Source of the DNA: Geminocystis sp. NIES-3708
GTDB lineage: Bacteria; Cyanobacteriota; Cyanobacteriia; Cyanobacteriales; Cyanobacteriaceae
Length of the DNA stretch: 64,000 nucleotides
Direction of reading: 5' to 3'
Assembly: GCF_001548095.1 (NCBI RefSeq)
Contig: NZ_AP014815.1
Span: forward strand, 1,673,656-1,737,655
Within the stretch, counting starts at the first letter, position 1. The number at the start of each line of letters is the position of its first letter. The notes under the pieces were generated by a model. It did not search any database. It saw nothing but the letters and a program-made list of their open reading frames with translations, and was not told the DNA's origin. A program made the translations under genes and the position numbers. Below are positions 54,606-64,000 of this stretch, one piece after another.

Positions 54606-55688
54606 TTATTGAGTTAAATTAGGACGAATAATTTTTGTGACATTATGATCATAATCAATATTTATCACCAAATCAGTTAACCAAGAATTTTTGATCATCG
54701 GTTGAATATAAATTTGTGGGTGTAATGCTTTCCAAAAATAATGCACAAACTGCTCTATTTGTTCATCATTCATTCCTGCTTTACCTTGATTTATCATTTT
54801 ATGTTCAGCTATTTTCCGCCATTGTAAACTGAATCGATAATCTTCAGGATTTAATATCATTAGATAATCGAGTATTTCCCATAACGGCAAATATTCTTTG
54901 AGTCTTTGATTACAATCGAGGGCAAATTTCTGGTCTTCTTTCGTGATAATAGGATAAGGAGGATAAATAAATTTTTCTTCTGCTACAGGTTGCACTCCAA
55001 CAAACCAACCTTCTAAGATGATTATATCTATTTGACTTCTTCTTTTTTGTCCTATATAATTAGTTAACAATTCATTTTCAATGCGATCGCCCGAACCACT
55101 ATAAAGAGATTTATCAAAACGGGGAATCTCCACAGGATAATAGCCATGACGAAGTTGATTTAAAACTTTAATACCCAATTCTACATCATGAGTACCAGGA
55201 GGTCCTCGCCAAATTAAACGAGAATCAATTTTAAGAAGTTTTTGTCTTTCTTCATAGGTTTTATATAAATCATCAAGGGAAATTCCCACACTAGAGATAT
55301 TAAGACACTGCCATATAACAGGTAATATTTGTGTCAAAGTACTTTTTCCTGTACCTTGTCCTCCTAAAATACCTATAGTGAAAGGATAATTTTGTTGTTT
55401 TCTTTTCTTGGCTAACTCTAAGGCTAAAGGAATCCAAAAATACCAAAGATGATTGAGATAACTAGATTTATGAATAAGTTGTACATCATTAAATAATAGT
55501 TTTACATGGTGATAGACAAGTATTAAAATGTCAAGTTTACTTTGTAAAAAATCATAATTTTGTTTGAATTTTAATGGATATTTATTATTAATTGCATCAT
55601 CATCATATAATAGCTTTAGGTCTAATGATGATAAGTGATGATTTTCAATAAAATTAGATAAAATGTCTATAATTGATAATTGTGTCAT
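54606..55688 (-). CDS. D-glycerate 3-kinase
   Basis: 360 aa plant/cyanobacterial-type glycerate kinase, the last step of photorespiration giving 3-phosphoglycerate. P-loop GILGGQGTGKSTLTQIL, then SLDDLYKTYEERQKL, WRGPPGTHDVELG and IILEGWFVGVQP. Same strand as the histidine kinase gene upstream, 35 bases apart, so possible co-transcription. Confidence 0.9.
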   Translation of the reverse strand: MTQLSIIDILSNFIENHHLSSLDLKLLYDDDAINNKYPLKFKQNYDFLQSKLDILILVYHHVKLLFNDVQLIHKSSYLNHLWYFWIPLALELAKKRKQQNYPFTIGILGGQGTGKSTLTQILPVIWQCLNISSVGISLDDLYKTYEERQKLLKIDSRLIWRGPPGTHDVELGIKVLNQLRHGYYPVEIPRFDKSLYSGSGDRIENELLTNYIGQKRRSQIDIIILEGWFVGVQPVAEEKFIYPPYPIITKEDQKFALDCNQRLKEYLPLWEILDYLMILNPEDYRFSLQWRKIAEHKMINQGKAGMNDEQIEQFVHYFWKALHPQIYIQPMIKNSWLTDLVINIDYDHNVTKIIRPNLTQ

Positions 55689-55723
55689 CTAAAAAATAAT
55701 TAATATTTTCGTTAATTGTTTAT

Positions 55724-57970
55724 TCAATTTTTAATTATTCTACTCATTTTTTTTAGTAAAACTCTTGGTAGTAAAGGTTTTAATAAATACTCATCAATAC
55801 CAGAATTAGATAAATTTTCCCAATCATTACCATTAATTTCGTCCCTAATTACTATTAAGTAAAAGCTTTTATTTTCATCATTTTTAAGAGCATTAGAAAT
55901 ACTTAAAGATATTTGCTGATTTTTTTCTAAAATAACAACAGCAGGATTAATTAGTTTGATTCTATTAATAGCTTCACTAACATCAATTAACCAAATAACT
56001 TGATAATCAGCCGCAGTTAATAATTCACATAAAAAAGTGCCAATCTCATCATCATCACAAATAATTACAATTGTTTTATTAATTTTTATATCACCAATTT
56101 CTTTTTCAATTATTTTTGGCTTAATATTATTTTTTTCTTCAGAGTTAGGTAAAATAACAGTAAAAATAGAACCTTTTCCGACAACAGATTCCACTTCTAT
56201 TAAACCACCATGTAATTCTACTAAATGTTTGGTTAATGCCAATCCTAATCCTGTGCCTGAATAAGTACGAGTTCGATAATTTTCTAGTTGTTGAAATTTG
56301 GTAAATAAAAGAGAAATTTGTTCTTCATAAATACCTATTCCTGTATCTTCGATTTGAAAAATTACCTGATTTTGATTTCTCATTAATCTAATAATTACTT
56401 CTCCACCTGATGGAGTAAATTTAATGGCATTATCAACTAGATTTAATAATATTTGATATAGTCTTTCTCCATCGGCATAAAATAAGTCTAATTCTGGAGT
56501 AGTTAGATTATCTAATTTTACACTGATACCTTGATTACGAGCAATTTCTATCCCCGCTAAATAAATCATATTACTAATATTTTGTAGGGATATTTGCTCA
56601 ATAAAAAGCAATGATTTACCTGCTTCAATATCAGCAAAATCTAAGATATTATTAATTAATTGTAATAACTTTCTTCCGCTATCTTGAATAATTCTTAAAT
56701 ATCTTATTTGTTGCTCAGTAGATAGTTTATGTTGTTTATCTTGTGACCAATGTAACAAAGTTCCTGACAAGCCAATAATACAAGTTAAAGGAGTTCTTAA
56801 TTCATGGCTAATACTACCTAAAAATTCAGTTTTTGATTGATTAGCAATTTGAGCCGCAATTAAGGCATCTTGTAATTCTTTCGCTTTTTTTTCTATTTGC
56901 TGTTCTAGTAATTTTTTTTGTTTTTCTAATTTTTGATAACAGTTATATTGATAAATAGCAACGGCTAAATACTCAGAAATATTTTTCAAAAAATTAACTT
57001 CACTACTTTTCCATTTTCTAGGAGAAAAACATTGATGAGCAATTAATAAACCCCATAATTTATTTTGAACAATAATAGGAACAACTATTTTAGCTTGTAC
57101 TCCTAATTTTTGCATTGATTCTTTAAGACAATTATTAATATTAGAATTGTCAACATCTTCTACAGCTAAATAAAAACCATTTAGATATTTTTCTTCACAG
57201 TTTTTTATATTATTAAAGCAACTTTCTTCTTGAAAGTTTAAAACAGAAGGAATAATACTAGATACTTTTGCTTCATAGGTAACAGTATCAATAAATTTAA
57301 TTTCATCAGAAATTTTCTTTTGAACTGGTACTTTAATTTGATATATTAAAAGACGATCTATTTGTAATAATGTTTGTACTTGTTCTATCGTCATTTTAAT
57401 AATAATTAATAGATCTAAATCTTGCTGTATTTGTTGAGTTACTTGATGTAAAATTCGTTCTTGTTCGATTCTATTTCTTAAGATGACTTCGATGGGTTGA
57501 TTTTGATAATAATCTCCAAAATATCCTTCTTGCAAGCACAAAGGTTCTGTTAGTATTCTTAGTAAAGCAAAGATAAAAGTATGATTACTACAATCTTTAT
57601 TTTGATCTTTAGATAATATTTGATTTAGCTTCGTTAATTTTTCATTTGATATAATTATTTGAGGCTGGATTAATTCTAAAAAATCCACTATTTCTTGATA
57701 ATCAAAAGTGACAGTTATTTGATAATATACTTGATTAATTTGTTTTTCAATTAATAATAAAGCCTGTATTTTTGGTGATACAAATAATTTAAAACTATGA
57801 AATTTTTGTTTTGTAGTTTCAATATTAGTGGAAGAAACTAAATTATCCTCATTCAGATAAATTCCTTCATCCTCATTTTCATTTACTAATTCTTGCCAAA
57901 GATGACTTATTTTAGTAAACATTTGATGGGGAATAATTCTACTAATTAGGGATTGACTGGGGATAAACAT
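55724..57970 (-). CDS. GAF-domain hybrid histidine kinase with degenerate receiver
   Basis: 748 aa, no membrane helix. GAF domain about 170-345, coiled coil 345-378, HisKA with His389 in SISHELRTPL, HATPase with Asn514, DTGIGI (542-547) and GTGLGL (572-577). The C-terminal receiver (633-745) keeps the acidic cluster DDDE (639-642) and Lys731, but the phosphorylated Asp is Glu682 (VVILEKN), so it cannot be phosphorylated normally and may mimic the phosphorylated state. GAF lacks an obvious bilin Cys, so the ligand is unknown. Confidence 0.9.
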   Translation of the reverse strand: MFIPSQSLISRIIPHQMFTKISHLWQELVNENEDEGIYLNEDNLVSSTNIETTKQKFHSFKLFVSPKIQALLLIEKQINQVYYQITVTFDYQEIVDFLELIQPQIIISNEKLTKLNQILSKDQNKDCSNHTFIFALLRILTEPLCLQEGYFGDYYQNQPIEVILRNRIEQERILHQVTQQIQQDLDLLIIIKMTIEQVQTLLQIDRLLIYQIKVPVQKKISDEIKFIDTVTYEAKVSSIIPSVLNFQEESCFNNIKNCEEKYLNGFYLAVEDVDNSNINNCLKESMQKLGVQAKIVVPIIVQNKLWGLLIAHQCFSPRKWKSSEVNFLKNISEYLAVAIYQYNCYQKLEKQKKLLEQQIEKKAKELQDALIAAQIANQSKTEFLGSISHELRTPLTCIIGLSGTLLHWSQDKQHKLSTEQQIRYLRIIQDSGRKLLQLINNILDFADIEAGKSLLFIEQISLQNISNMIYLAGIEIARNQGISVKLDNLTTPELDLFYADGERLYQILLNLVDNAIKFTPSGGEVIIRLMRNQNQVIFQIEDTGIGIYEEQISLLFTKFQQLENYRTRTYSGTGLGLALTKHLVELHGGLIEVESVVGKGSIFTVILPNSEEKNNIKPKIIEKEIGDIKINKTIVIICDDDEIGTFLCELLTAADYQVIWLIDVSEAINRIKLINPAVVILEKNQQISLSISNALKNDENKSFYLIVIRDEINGNDWENLSNSGIDEYLLKPLLPRVLLKKMSRIIKN

Positions 57971-58142
57971 TAATTAGAATTTAAAAAAAAAGCTAGTTTT
58001 TTCTACCTCAACAGATATCTATTACTATGATGTCTTGATTTGTTTTATTTTGGTAAAACTGTAATCTTTTCTAAAGATTGAATCGATTTTTAGCGTAAGA
58101 TTTTTTATTTTTGACTACGTAATCTTGACTCAAAAGTTATCA

Positions 58143-59225
58143 TTAGTATAGATTAATTTTAGCATTATTATCAATCAATCGTGGCTTTCCGTCACTATCA
58201 ATAGCACCAAATTGTTGAAAATACTGATTAATTAAAGGCGGTAATTCAGGAAAATTAAATGTTTTATCACCATGTGCAATATCTGCCCAAAAATGCTTTA
58301 GCAGTGGTGCATATTTTTGTGCATCTGTCAATGGTAAATTTAGAGGGGGAGAAGTTAACATCGTCATCATAAAAGAAAATGAGCGTTCACTTGTCCATTT
58401 CTGAGAAAAATTCCCTAAATTTTCCATGTTTGGTAATTGAGTGATACGATAAGATTCAATAATTAATTGATTATCTTTCAATTCTAAGATGCGATAAGGA
58501 TGAGGATAAGTAATTAATGAGCCTGTGGTAATTTCATAAATACCCTTATAAGTAGAAATGTCTTGTATGTGTAAATGTCCTGTAAAAATAAATTTAACTC
58601 CATATTTCTCTAAAATTGATAATAAACGAGGTGCATTATCTAACATATATCTTTGCCCTAAAATATGATCCGATTGTTGAGGTAAATGTTCAATGACGTT
58701 ATGATGAATCATCAAGAAAACTAATTTATCGGTAACATTAGAAAGAGTTTCCTCTAACCAGATAAACTGATTGTCTGTTAAGCAACCTAATTGTTTTTCT
58801 TCAGAGTTAAATTGATTAGAATTTAGAGCAACTAATTGTAAACCTTCTGCAATCTCACAGGTATAATCTAACAATTTAGTATTTTTATAACCGAATTGTT
58901 GGTAATAGTAAGGAAAATCATCAAAAGCAATAGTTTTGTCATTTCCTTGAAAACTTGGTACATCATGATTACCCGGAATCACATACACCCGATAAGGTAA
59001 AGTAGCTAATTTTGCCTGTAGCCAACGATGATTAACTTTTTCACCATCTTGGGTTAAATCCCCCGGCAATAAGAGAAAATCAAGATTAAGAGTGCTTAAA
59101 TGCTCTAAAACCACTTCTAAGGCTGGTATGCTGAATTGGGTTAAGTGAAAACGATTAGCATTATTATCAATGGTTTCAGGTAAAGCTATATGTAAATCAC
59201 TGGCGACAGCAAAACGTACATTCAT
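58143..59225 (-). CDS. Calcineurin-like metallophosphoesterase (CpdA-type)
   Basis: 360 aa. Metal motifs: ASDLHIALP (D-x-H), LLPGDLTQDGE (GD), YVIPGNHDVPSF (GNH[DE]), MIHHN and FTGHLHIQD (GHxH). Cyclic-nucleotide phosphodiesterases (CpdA) and related enzymes share this layout. Substrate unproven. The C-terminal 90 residues are an extra region typical of cyanobacterial members. Confidence 0.88.
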   Translation of the reverse strand: MNVRFAVASDLHIALPETIDNNANRFHLTQFSIPALEVVLEHLSTLNLDFLLLPGDLTQDGEKVNHRWLQAKLATLPYRVYVIPGNHDVPSFQGNDKTIAFDDFPYYYQQFGYKNTKLLDYTCEIAEGLQLVALNSNQFNSEEKQLGCLTDNQFIWLEETLSNVTDKLVFLMIHHNVIEHLPQQSDHILGQRYMLDNAPRLLSILEKYGVKFIFTGHLHIQDISTYKGIYEITTGSLITYPHPYRILELKDNQLIIESYRITQLPNMENLGNFSQKWTSERSFSFMMTMLTSPPLNLPLTDAQKYAPLLKHFWADIAHGDKTFNFPELPPLINQYFQQFGAIDSDGKPRLIDNNAKINLY

Positions 59226-59274
59226 ATTTTAAATAAATCGATAAGTAAAGATAAATAGAAGGAGAAATAACACA

Positions 59275-59913
59275 TTGGCTAGAATAAGAGTGCGTCAACA
59301 CGTCAATCCATTAAGTAATAAATATCAACAATCAATATCTATACCTGACTGGAGTCAAATATATTCTAATCTATCTTTGCCTTTTCATCTTGATTTAGGT
59401 TGTGCTAGGGGGCGTTTTTTATTACAAATGGCACAAAAAAATCCCCATAGAAATTATTTAGGTATAGAAATAAGAGAAGCATTAGTAATAGAAGCTAATG
59501 AGATTAAAGATGAATATAATTTAACGAATCTTTACTACTTATATGGAAATATTAATCATTTTTTATCAGAGTTATTAGCATCTTTACCAATAAATAGTTT
59601 ACAGTTAGTAACAATACAGTTTCCTGATCCTTGGTTTAAGAAAAAGCATCAAAAAAGAAGAGTTGTACAACCAGAAATTGTAGAAATTATAGGACAATTT
59701 TTAAATAAAAAAGGACAAATATTTTTACAGTCAGATATTGAAGAAGTTGCCCAAGAAATGTGTGAGCATTTTTTAGAAAATCCTCAATTTAAACCTTTAA
59801 AATCTGATATCTGGTTAACGGAAAATCCTTTAGAGGTGATGACAGAGAGAGAAATTGCAACTTTAAATAAGGGAGAAAAAGTTTATCGTACAATTTTAAC
59901 TCTTAATAATTAA
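59275..59913 (+). CDS. trmB: tRNA (guanine-N7-)-methyltransferase
   Basis: 212 aa, methylates G46 of tRNA. SAM motif HLDLGCARGRFLLQMAQ, then NYLGIEIREALV, and the TrmB signature FPDPWFKKKHQKRRVVQ. Translation starts at TTG 59275 (LARIRVRQHVNPL), the only start that keeps the usual length. Divergent to the phosphoesterase gene. Confidence 0.94.
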   Translation: MARIRVRQHVNPLSNKYQQSISIPDWSQIYSNLSLPFHLDLGCARGRFLLQMAQKNPHRNYLGIEIREALVIEANEIKDEYNLTNLYYLYGNINHFLSELLASLPINSLQLVTIQFPDPWFKKKHQKRRVVQPEIVEIIGQFLNKKGQIFLQSDIEEVAQEMCEHFLENPQFKPLKSDIWLTENPLEVMTEREIATLNKGEKVYRTILTLNN

Positions 59914-59955
59914 TTTTTTATTTTCTTAATTATCAACTATCAATGATTAATTACT

Positions 59956-60693
59956 TTAAAAAGATGGTAAATCAAATAAAACAGAATTCATATAATTTTC
60001 TGCCCATTCCACTCCAAAAGATTTTTCTAAAACTCGACGGGTTTTATCATTTTTTTGTTGCTGTAAACAGTAATTTTTTTGTCCTTCAAAATAGACCAAT
60101 TTTTCATTATTAGATAATGGTTTTGATTGATTTGCTACTTGACAATGAATAGTTAAATAATCTTTAACTCTTTTTAAAAATAACTTTTCTTCTTCCTCAC
60201 TATTTGGGCGAATAAATAAGCAAAAAGGAGAAAAAATATCTCCCCATGTGGGTAAATCTCGTTTATCAGTAAAAATGATTTCTTCTAAATTGGATAATCT
60301 TTGTTGATAATCAGTTGATAAGATTTTTTCAGCATTGGTTGCAGATAAATCTACGATAGCCGCACTAATTCCCGCTTTTCCTGCCACAATATCACAACCA
60401 AACATTGGTAAAGGATACTCAATATTAGGAAACATTACACAGTGAAGAATATCTAAGTTATTACCAACTTTTGCTAATTCGAGGTGCATTTTACGAAATT
60501 CCCGACTTTGATAACAACGATTTTGAATCGTCAATCTTTCACCTTCTAATTTTCCTTCAACGTATCCTAAACCTTCAGGTAATTCATAGACAGATAAAGA
60601 AAGATTTTCTTGCCAAGTGGCAACGATAATTTCAGCTAATTCATTAATAATGGGATGTAAACGACTTTTCAAATCAGAGGAAGAAACTACCAT
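59956..60693 (-). CDS. pcyA: Phycocyanobilin:ferredoxin oxidoreductase
   Basis: 245 aa; reduces biliverdin IXalpha with four electrons from ferredoxin to phycocyanobilin, the chromophore of phycobilisomes and phytochromes. Family hallmarks: YELPEGLGYVEGKLEGE, LHCVMFPNIEYPLPMFGCDI, including Glu and His/Asp positions of the bilin pocket, and IFSPFCLFIRP. Convergent with trmB. Direct evidence of a phycobilisome-bearing cyanobacterium. Confidence 0.96.
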   Translation of the reverse strand: MVVSSSDLKSRLHPIINELAEIIVATWQENLSLSVYELPEGLGYVEGKLEGERLTIQNRCYQSREFRKMHLELAKVGNNLDILHCVMFPNIEYPLPMFGCDIVAGKAGISAAIVDLSATNAEKILSTDYQQRLSNLEEIIFTDKRDLPTWGDIFSPFCLFIRPNSEEEEKLFLKRVKDYLTIHCQVANQSKPLSNNEKLVYFEGQKNYCLQQQKNDKTRRVLEKSFGVEWAENYMNSVLFDLPSF

Positions 60694-60800
60694 AAAAAAT
60701 AATTTAATTGTTGATTTATTCTGAATTTTAGTTATGATCAGGTACTGGCATTAAAAAATATCCAGTATTTTCTACCATAGCATTTACAGGAAAATCTATT

Positions 60801-60953
60801 ATGTTTGGTTTAGGATGGACAGAAGTAACTCTTATAATTGCGATCGCACTTTTAATTTTTGGACCAAAAAAACTCCCTGAATTGGGCAATTCTTTAGGGA
60901 AAATGTTGCGAGGTTTTAAAGAAGAAATAAAACAACCTGATGAAGATAATTGA
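60801..60953 (+). CDS. tatA: Sec-independent translocase TatA/E-type protein
   Basis: 50 aa: MFGLGWTEVTLIIAIALLIF, FGPKKLPELGNSLGK, then an amphipathic and acidic tail. One short transmembrane helix followed by the FGPKKLPELG hinge is the TatA/TatE/Hcf106 pattern. Forms the pore of the twin-arginine system in thylakoid or plasma membrane. Short for TatA but normal for cyanobacterial small forms. Divergent to pcyA; tatC not seen. Confidence 0.9.
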   Translation: MFGLGWTEVTLIIAIALLIFGPKKLPELGNSLGKMLRGFKEEIKQPDEDN

Positions 60954-61111
60954 TAATATAAACTCAGACACATCTAAATACAAAATCAATAGGCAATAGG
61001 AATTTTTTATCAATAAAGTGTTTCCATATTTATTCATGATACTGAAATAAACATCTTTATTTATAAGTATTTCTCCTATCTCCTACCTTCACCAAAAAAC
61101 AATAAGGATAA

Positions 61112-62059
61112 TTATTTAATAGTTGCAACTAAAATAACAACTCCAAAAACAAGACGATACCAGACGAAAACCCAAGTATCTTGTTTTTGTAAATAACGAA
61201 TTAACCAAGCAATAGCAAGGTAAGAAAAAATCCAAGAAGAAATTAAACCCACCGTCAAAGGTATAGCATAAGAAATTTTCAAACCTTGATCAAAAACATC
61301 TTTTAACTCCACAAAACCTGCTAAAGTAATAGCCGGAATACCAAGTAAAAAAGAGAAACGAGCGGCAGTTGCCCTTTCTAAATTCATAAATAAACCAGCA
61401 GTAATCGTTGAGCCTGAGCGAGAAACCCCTGGTATAATAGCAAGAGATTCTGCTAATCCCATTAAAATTCCGTCTTTTGTGGATAATTGGTCAAAATTTC
61501 GTTTATGACTGCCAATTTTTTCTGCTACACCCAATAGAATCGCCATCACAATGGAAGCTATTGCAATAGTAGTCAAACTACGAAAAGGAGAATTATCTAA
61601 ATCTGGCACTAAAATTTTTAAACCTAAGCCAAATATGATGATAGGAATTGTACCAATAATAATACCTAGACCAATTTTAAACTCTTGAGCTTGATAATTT
61701 TTTACTTTTACAGCTTTAAAAATACCACTACCTAAATCCAGCAAATCCCGTCGAAAATACCATAAAACCGCTAAAATACTCCCTAATTGAATAATAGCGG
61801 TAAAAGTCACTCCCGGATCACCCCAACCTAAAGCGACAGGAATAACCTTGAGGTGTGCAGTACTACTAATAGGTAAAAACTCCGTTAAACCTTGTATTAA
61901 ACCCAGAATTAACGCCTGAAAAATATTGATACCAACTAGAGGATTATTAATTGTATTTTCATTTTCAGCCAACATTAAGGGTTGGAAGAAAAAAACCAAT
62001 AACAATCCCCCCATGACACCAGAAATTAAGGTATAAATTTGTAAATTAGATTTAGACAT
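61112..62059 (-). CDS. uppP: Undecaprenyl-diphosphatase
   Basis: 315 aa, multi-spanning membrane enzyme (BacA/UppP) recycling undecaprenyl diphosphate for cell-wall synthesis. Signatures: ALILGLIQGLTEFLPISSTAHL with catalytic Glu and His, and SLAIIPGVSRSGSTITAGL. The first 40 residues are an extra helix before the usual start. Follows the TPR gene 35 bases downstream on the same strand. Confidence 0.95.
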   Translation of the reverse strand: MSKSNLQIYTLISGVMGGLLLVFFFQPLMLAENENTINNPLVGINIFQALILGLIQGLTEFLPISSTAHLKVIPVALGWGDPGVTFTAIIQLGSILAVLWYFRRDLLDLGSGIFKAVKVKNYQAQEFKIGLGIIIGTIPIIIFGLGLKILVPDLDNSPFRSLTTIAIASIVMAILLGVAEKIGSHKRNFDQLSTKDGILMGLAESLAIIPGVSRSGSTITAGLFMNLERATAARFSFLLGIPAITLAGFVELKDVFDQGLKISYAIPLTVGLISSWIFSYLAIAWLIRYLQKQDTWVFVWYRLVFGVVILVATIK

Positions 62060-62094
62060 TCATCAAAGTGGTAATTACAGCAACGAGCTTTAGA

Positions 62095-63192
62095 TTATAT
62101 CTGTTTTTGTACTTCTGCCACCTTTTCTAATTTTCCTTGTTGCTGATAAATACTCTTGGCTTTTTCTAACATTTCTTTTGCTTCTGGTTTTCTACCCCTG
62201 TCTTTGAGAAGTAAACCCAAACGATGATAACCGTAAGGATTTTCTGGTGCTAATTCGATAAAACGACGATAAGCAACGATAGCTCGAAAATAATCTTGTT
62301 TTTGTTCTAAAATTCTAGCAGTACCACCATAGGCTTGAATTGATTTATTATCTAAACCAGAAGCTTTTTGATAAGCTAAAAGAGCATTATCCCAATTTTT
62401 TTGTTGCTCATAAACCATAGCCATTTTTAACACAACTTGAGGATTATTAGGCTCTGATGTTTCTAAAATCTTTAATTGTTCCAATCCTAAATCAGATTTT
62501 TCTTCTTTAAAATAAGCTGTAGCTAACTTTAATCTTAGATCATTATTAGCAGGAAATTTGAGAATGGCATTTTCTAAAAAAGCAATAGCTTCAGTATTTT
62601 TATTTTGCTGATAAAGTGCTGTTGCCATCATGTCATAAGCAGTTTCATTTTTACTATCTAAAGCGATAGCTTGTTGATAATAATTTTCTATCTGGGAATA
62701 TTCGCCATTTCTGAGTAATAAAACTCCCAAGGCGATTAGATTATCTGGGTTTTTAGGTTGTAGGGCAATTGCCCTTCTATAAGCATTGATAGCGTTAGTA
62801 TTATCACCCCTTTGAGCAAAAGTATAACCTAAAGCAGTGTAAAAATCACCATTATCAGGGGCAAGAGAAATAGCTTGTTGATAAGCATTCGTAGCGGCTG
62901 AATAGTCTCCGAGGGAAGCGTAGAGATACCCTAGACTAGAAAATATTTTCGCATTATTTGTATCTAAAGTAGCGGCTTGACGATAGATTGATAGTGCGTT
63001 GTTTAAATCTCCTGTGGTAACATATTGTTTACCTTGTTGTAATAAGCTGTATAGTTGTTGTCTTTGTTGAGAATTTAATTTTGTGGCTACCTGCACGGAA
63101 TTTTGAGCTTCTGCGGGTAAATTTTGCGGGATTAAACCCATACCTCCTAAAAGTAAAGAGATGATTATTTGAGGGATAATTTGTTTATACAC
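62095..63192 (-). CDS. Exported tetratricopeptide-repeat protein
   Basis: 365 aa. Signal peptide at the start (IIPQIIISLLLGGMGLIPQN, cleavage near AEA). Then about eight 34-residue TPR units, e.g. FSSLGYLYASLGDYSAATNA and YTALGYTFAQRGDNTNAINA. Scaffold for protein complexes in the periplasm or thylakoid lumen. Partner unknown. Possibly co-transcribed with uppP. Confidence 0.88.
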   Translation of the reverse strand: MYKQIIPQIIISLLLGGMGLIPQNLPAEAQNSVQVATKLNSQQRQQLYSLLQQGKQYVTTGDLNNALSIYRQAATLDTNNAKIFSSLGYLYASLGDYSAATNAYQQAISLAPDNGDFYTALGYTFAQRGDNTNAINAYRRAIALQPKNPDNLIALGVLLLRNGEYSQIENYYQQAIALDSKNETAYDMMATALYQQNKNTEAIAFLENAILKFPANNDLRLKLATAYFKEEKSDLGLEQLKILETSEPNNPQVVLKMAMVYEQQKNWDNALLAYQKASGLDNKSIQAYGGTARILEQKQDYFRAIVAYRRFIELAPENPYGYHRLGLLLKDRGRKPEAKEMLEKAKSIYQQQGKLEKVAEVQKQI

Positions 63193-63288
63193 TCGGTTTT
63201 TGACCTCCGTTAAACTTAAAGAATCTTAATATTAGCATGAAAAAAGCCAATGAGCAATAAAAAAAGGCAAACCTCAGTTCGAGATAGG

Positions 63289-63330
63289 AAAAATCAGGAA
63301 GACAAAATAGAAAAAATCAGGAAGACAAAA
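63289..63330. repeat. Short tandem direct repeat in intergenic DNA
   Basis: The 19-base unit AAAAATCAGGAAGACAAAA occurs twice with a 4-base spacer (63289-63307 and 63312-63330). Otherwise the gap 63193-63462 holds nothing I recognise. Confidence 0.8.
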
Positions 63331-63462
63331 CCTTTAAACAACTGTAATAGTGGGTAAGTAAAATAGTAAAAAATTCTCAAAATAAATTTGTGGATTTTTG
63401 AGACAATCTAATTCATTCACAAAAACATAATCTCCCAGTCTCTTAGTCTCCTCTTTTTGTCA

Positions 63463-64000
63463 TCATGCAGCCAAGGATAAATTACCCGATACTACCCCTT
63501 GATAAAAATTCCTTAATTGAGCTGTTGCTGAACTCCAGCCCCATTTTTCGGCTTCTAAACGAGCATTTTGTCTTAATTTTTCCCTCTCGTCTTGATGAGC
63601 CAATAAACGTTGAGTAGCTGCGATCGCCCCTTGAGCATCATCAGGATTAAACATATAACCATTAATACCATCAGTAACAATATCAGGAATTCCTCCCCGT
63701 CTTGCAGCAATAACTGGGCAACCCGCCGCCATGGCTTCTAATAATACTAAACCAAGAGTCTCAGTGGAAGAGGGAAAAATAAAAGCATCAGCAGAAGCAT
63801 AAGCCGCACCTAATTCTTGTCCATGAAGATAACCAACAAAATTTGTGTTAGTATTAGCAAAAAGTTGTTCTAATTCATCTTTAGCAGGACCATTTCCTAC
63901 GATTGCTAGTCTTGCATCAGGAATACTCTCTAAAACAGGTTTTATCTTGTCAATTTCTTTTTCGGCGGAGACTCTACCGACATATAATAAAAGTGGTGCA
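63463..64000 (-). CDS. sqdX: Sulfoquinovosyltransferase SqdX, C-terminal part (start outside window)
   Basis: The frame is open to the window end; about 178 residues are visible. GT4-type glycosyltransferase core: LLLYVGRVSAEKEIDKI, LAIVGNGPAKDELEQLF, FVGYLHGQELGAAYASADAF, FPSSTETLGLVLLEAMAAG (E-x7-E), GGIPDIVTDGINGY. This C-terminus matches cyanobacterial SqdX, which makes the thylakoid sulfolipid SQDG from UDP-sulfoquinovose. Gene name is fairly sure; other GT4 enzymes are the alternative. Confidence 0.8.
   Translation of the reverse strand, partial: APLLLYVGRVSAEKEIDKIKPVLESIPDARLAIVGNGPAKDELEQLFANTNTNFVGYLHGQELGAAYASADAFIFPSSTETLGLVLLEAMAAGCPVIAARRGGIPDIVTDGINGYMFNPDDAQGAIAATQRLLAHQDEREKLRQNARLEAEKWGWSSATAQLRNFYQGVVSGNLSLAA

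Noticed and set aside
60728-60973. 81-residue minus-strand ORF with Pro/Ser-rich composition
   Set aside because: It is the antisense shadow of the plus-strand TatA-type gene, whose FGPKKLPELG motif is unmistakable.

Overview
The window is low-GC bacterial DNA from a cyanobacterium, probably a unicellular type near Cyanobacterium/Geminocystis (genus is inference). Evidence: phycocyanobilin:ferredoxin oxidoreductase (pcyA), a magnesium-chelatase H-type protein, sulfoquinovosyltransferase SqdX, D-glycerate 3-kinase, many GCGATCGC (HIP1) octamers and heptamer short tandem repeats.

Layout. 1-12.3 kb is mostly core: an acidic HTH protein (cut by the window edge), carA, a Ser/Thr kinase carrying a lectin domain, acs, an FHA-domain class A penicillin-binding protein, a ROK glucokinase and rdgB. 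Between carA and acs lies a debris field: a copy of the acs 3' tail plus broken HicA/HicB-like genes.

12.5-44.2 kb is an accessory island: two near-identical cytosine-5 DNA methyltransferase genes in direct orientation about 28 kb apart, many toxin-antitoxin modules (intact and decayed), a broken SNF2 helicase, a truncated tyrosine integrase, a Toprim/DUF3987 replication protein, damaged parA/parB, a candidate type IV restriction nuclease next to a degenerate methylase-specificity fusion, an IS630 element, a frameshifted GmrSD-like gene, and a tRNA(CAU) gene interrupted in its anticodon stem by a duplicated repeat. It looks like one or more integrated plasmid-like elements in decay.

44.3-64 kb returns to core functions: bchH-type chelatase, speB, a MacB/LolD-type ABC ATPase, pgm, tRNA-Cys, pterin dehydratase, glycerate kinase, a hybrid histidine kinase, trmB, pcyA, tatA, uppP, a TPR protein and sqdX (cut by the edge). 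The bchH-type gene carries two in-frame insertions built of short tandem repeats.

No rRNA genes and no CRISPR array were seen. Family names come from recognising motifs by eye; no database search was possible.
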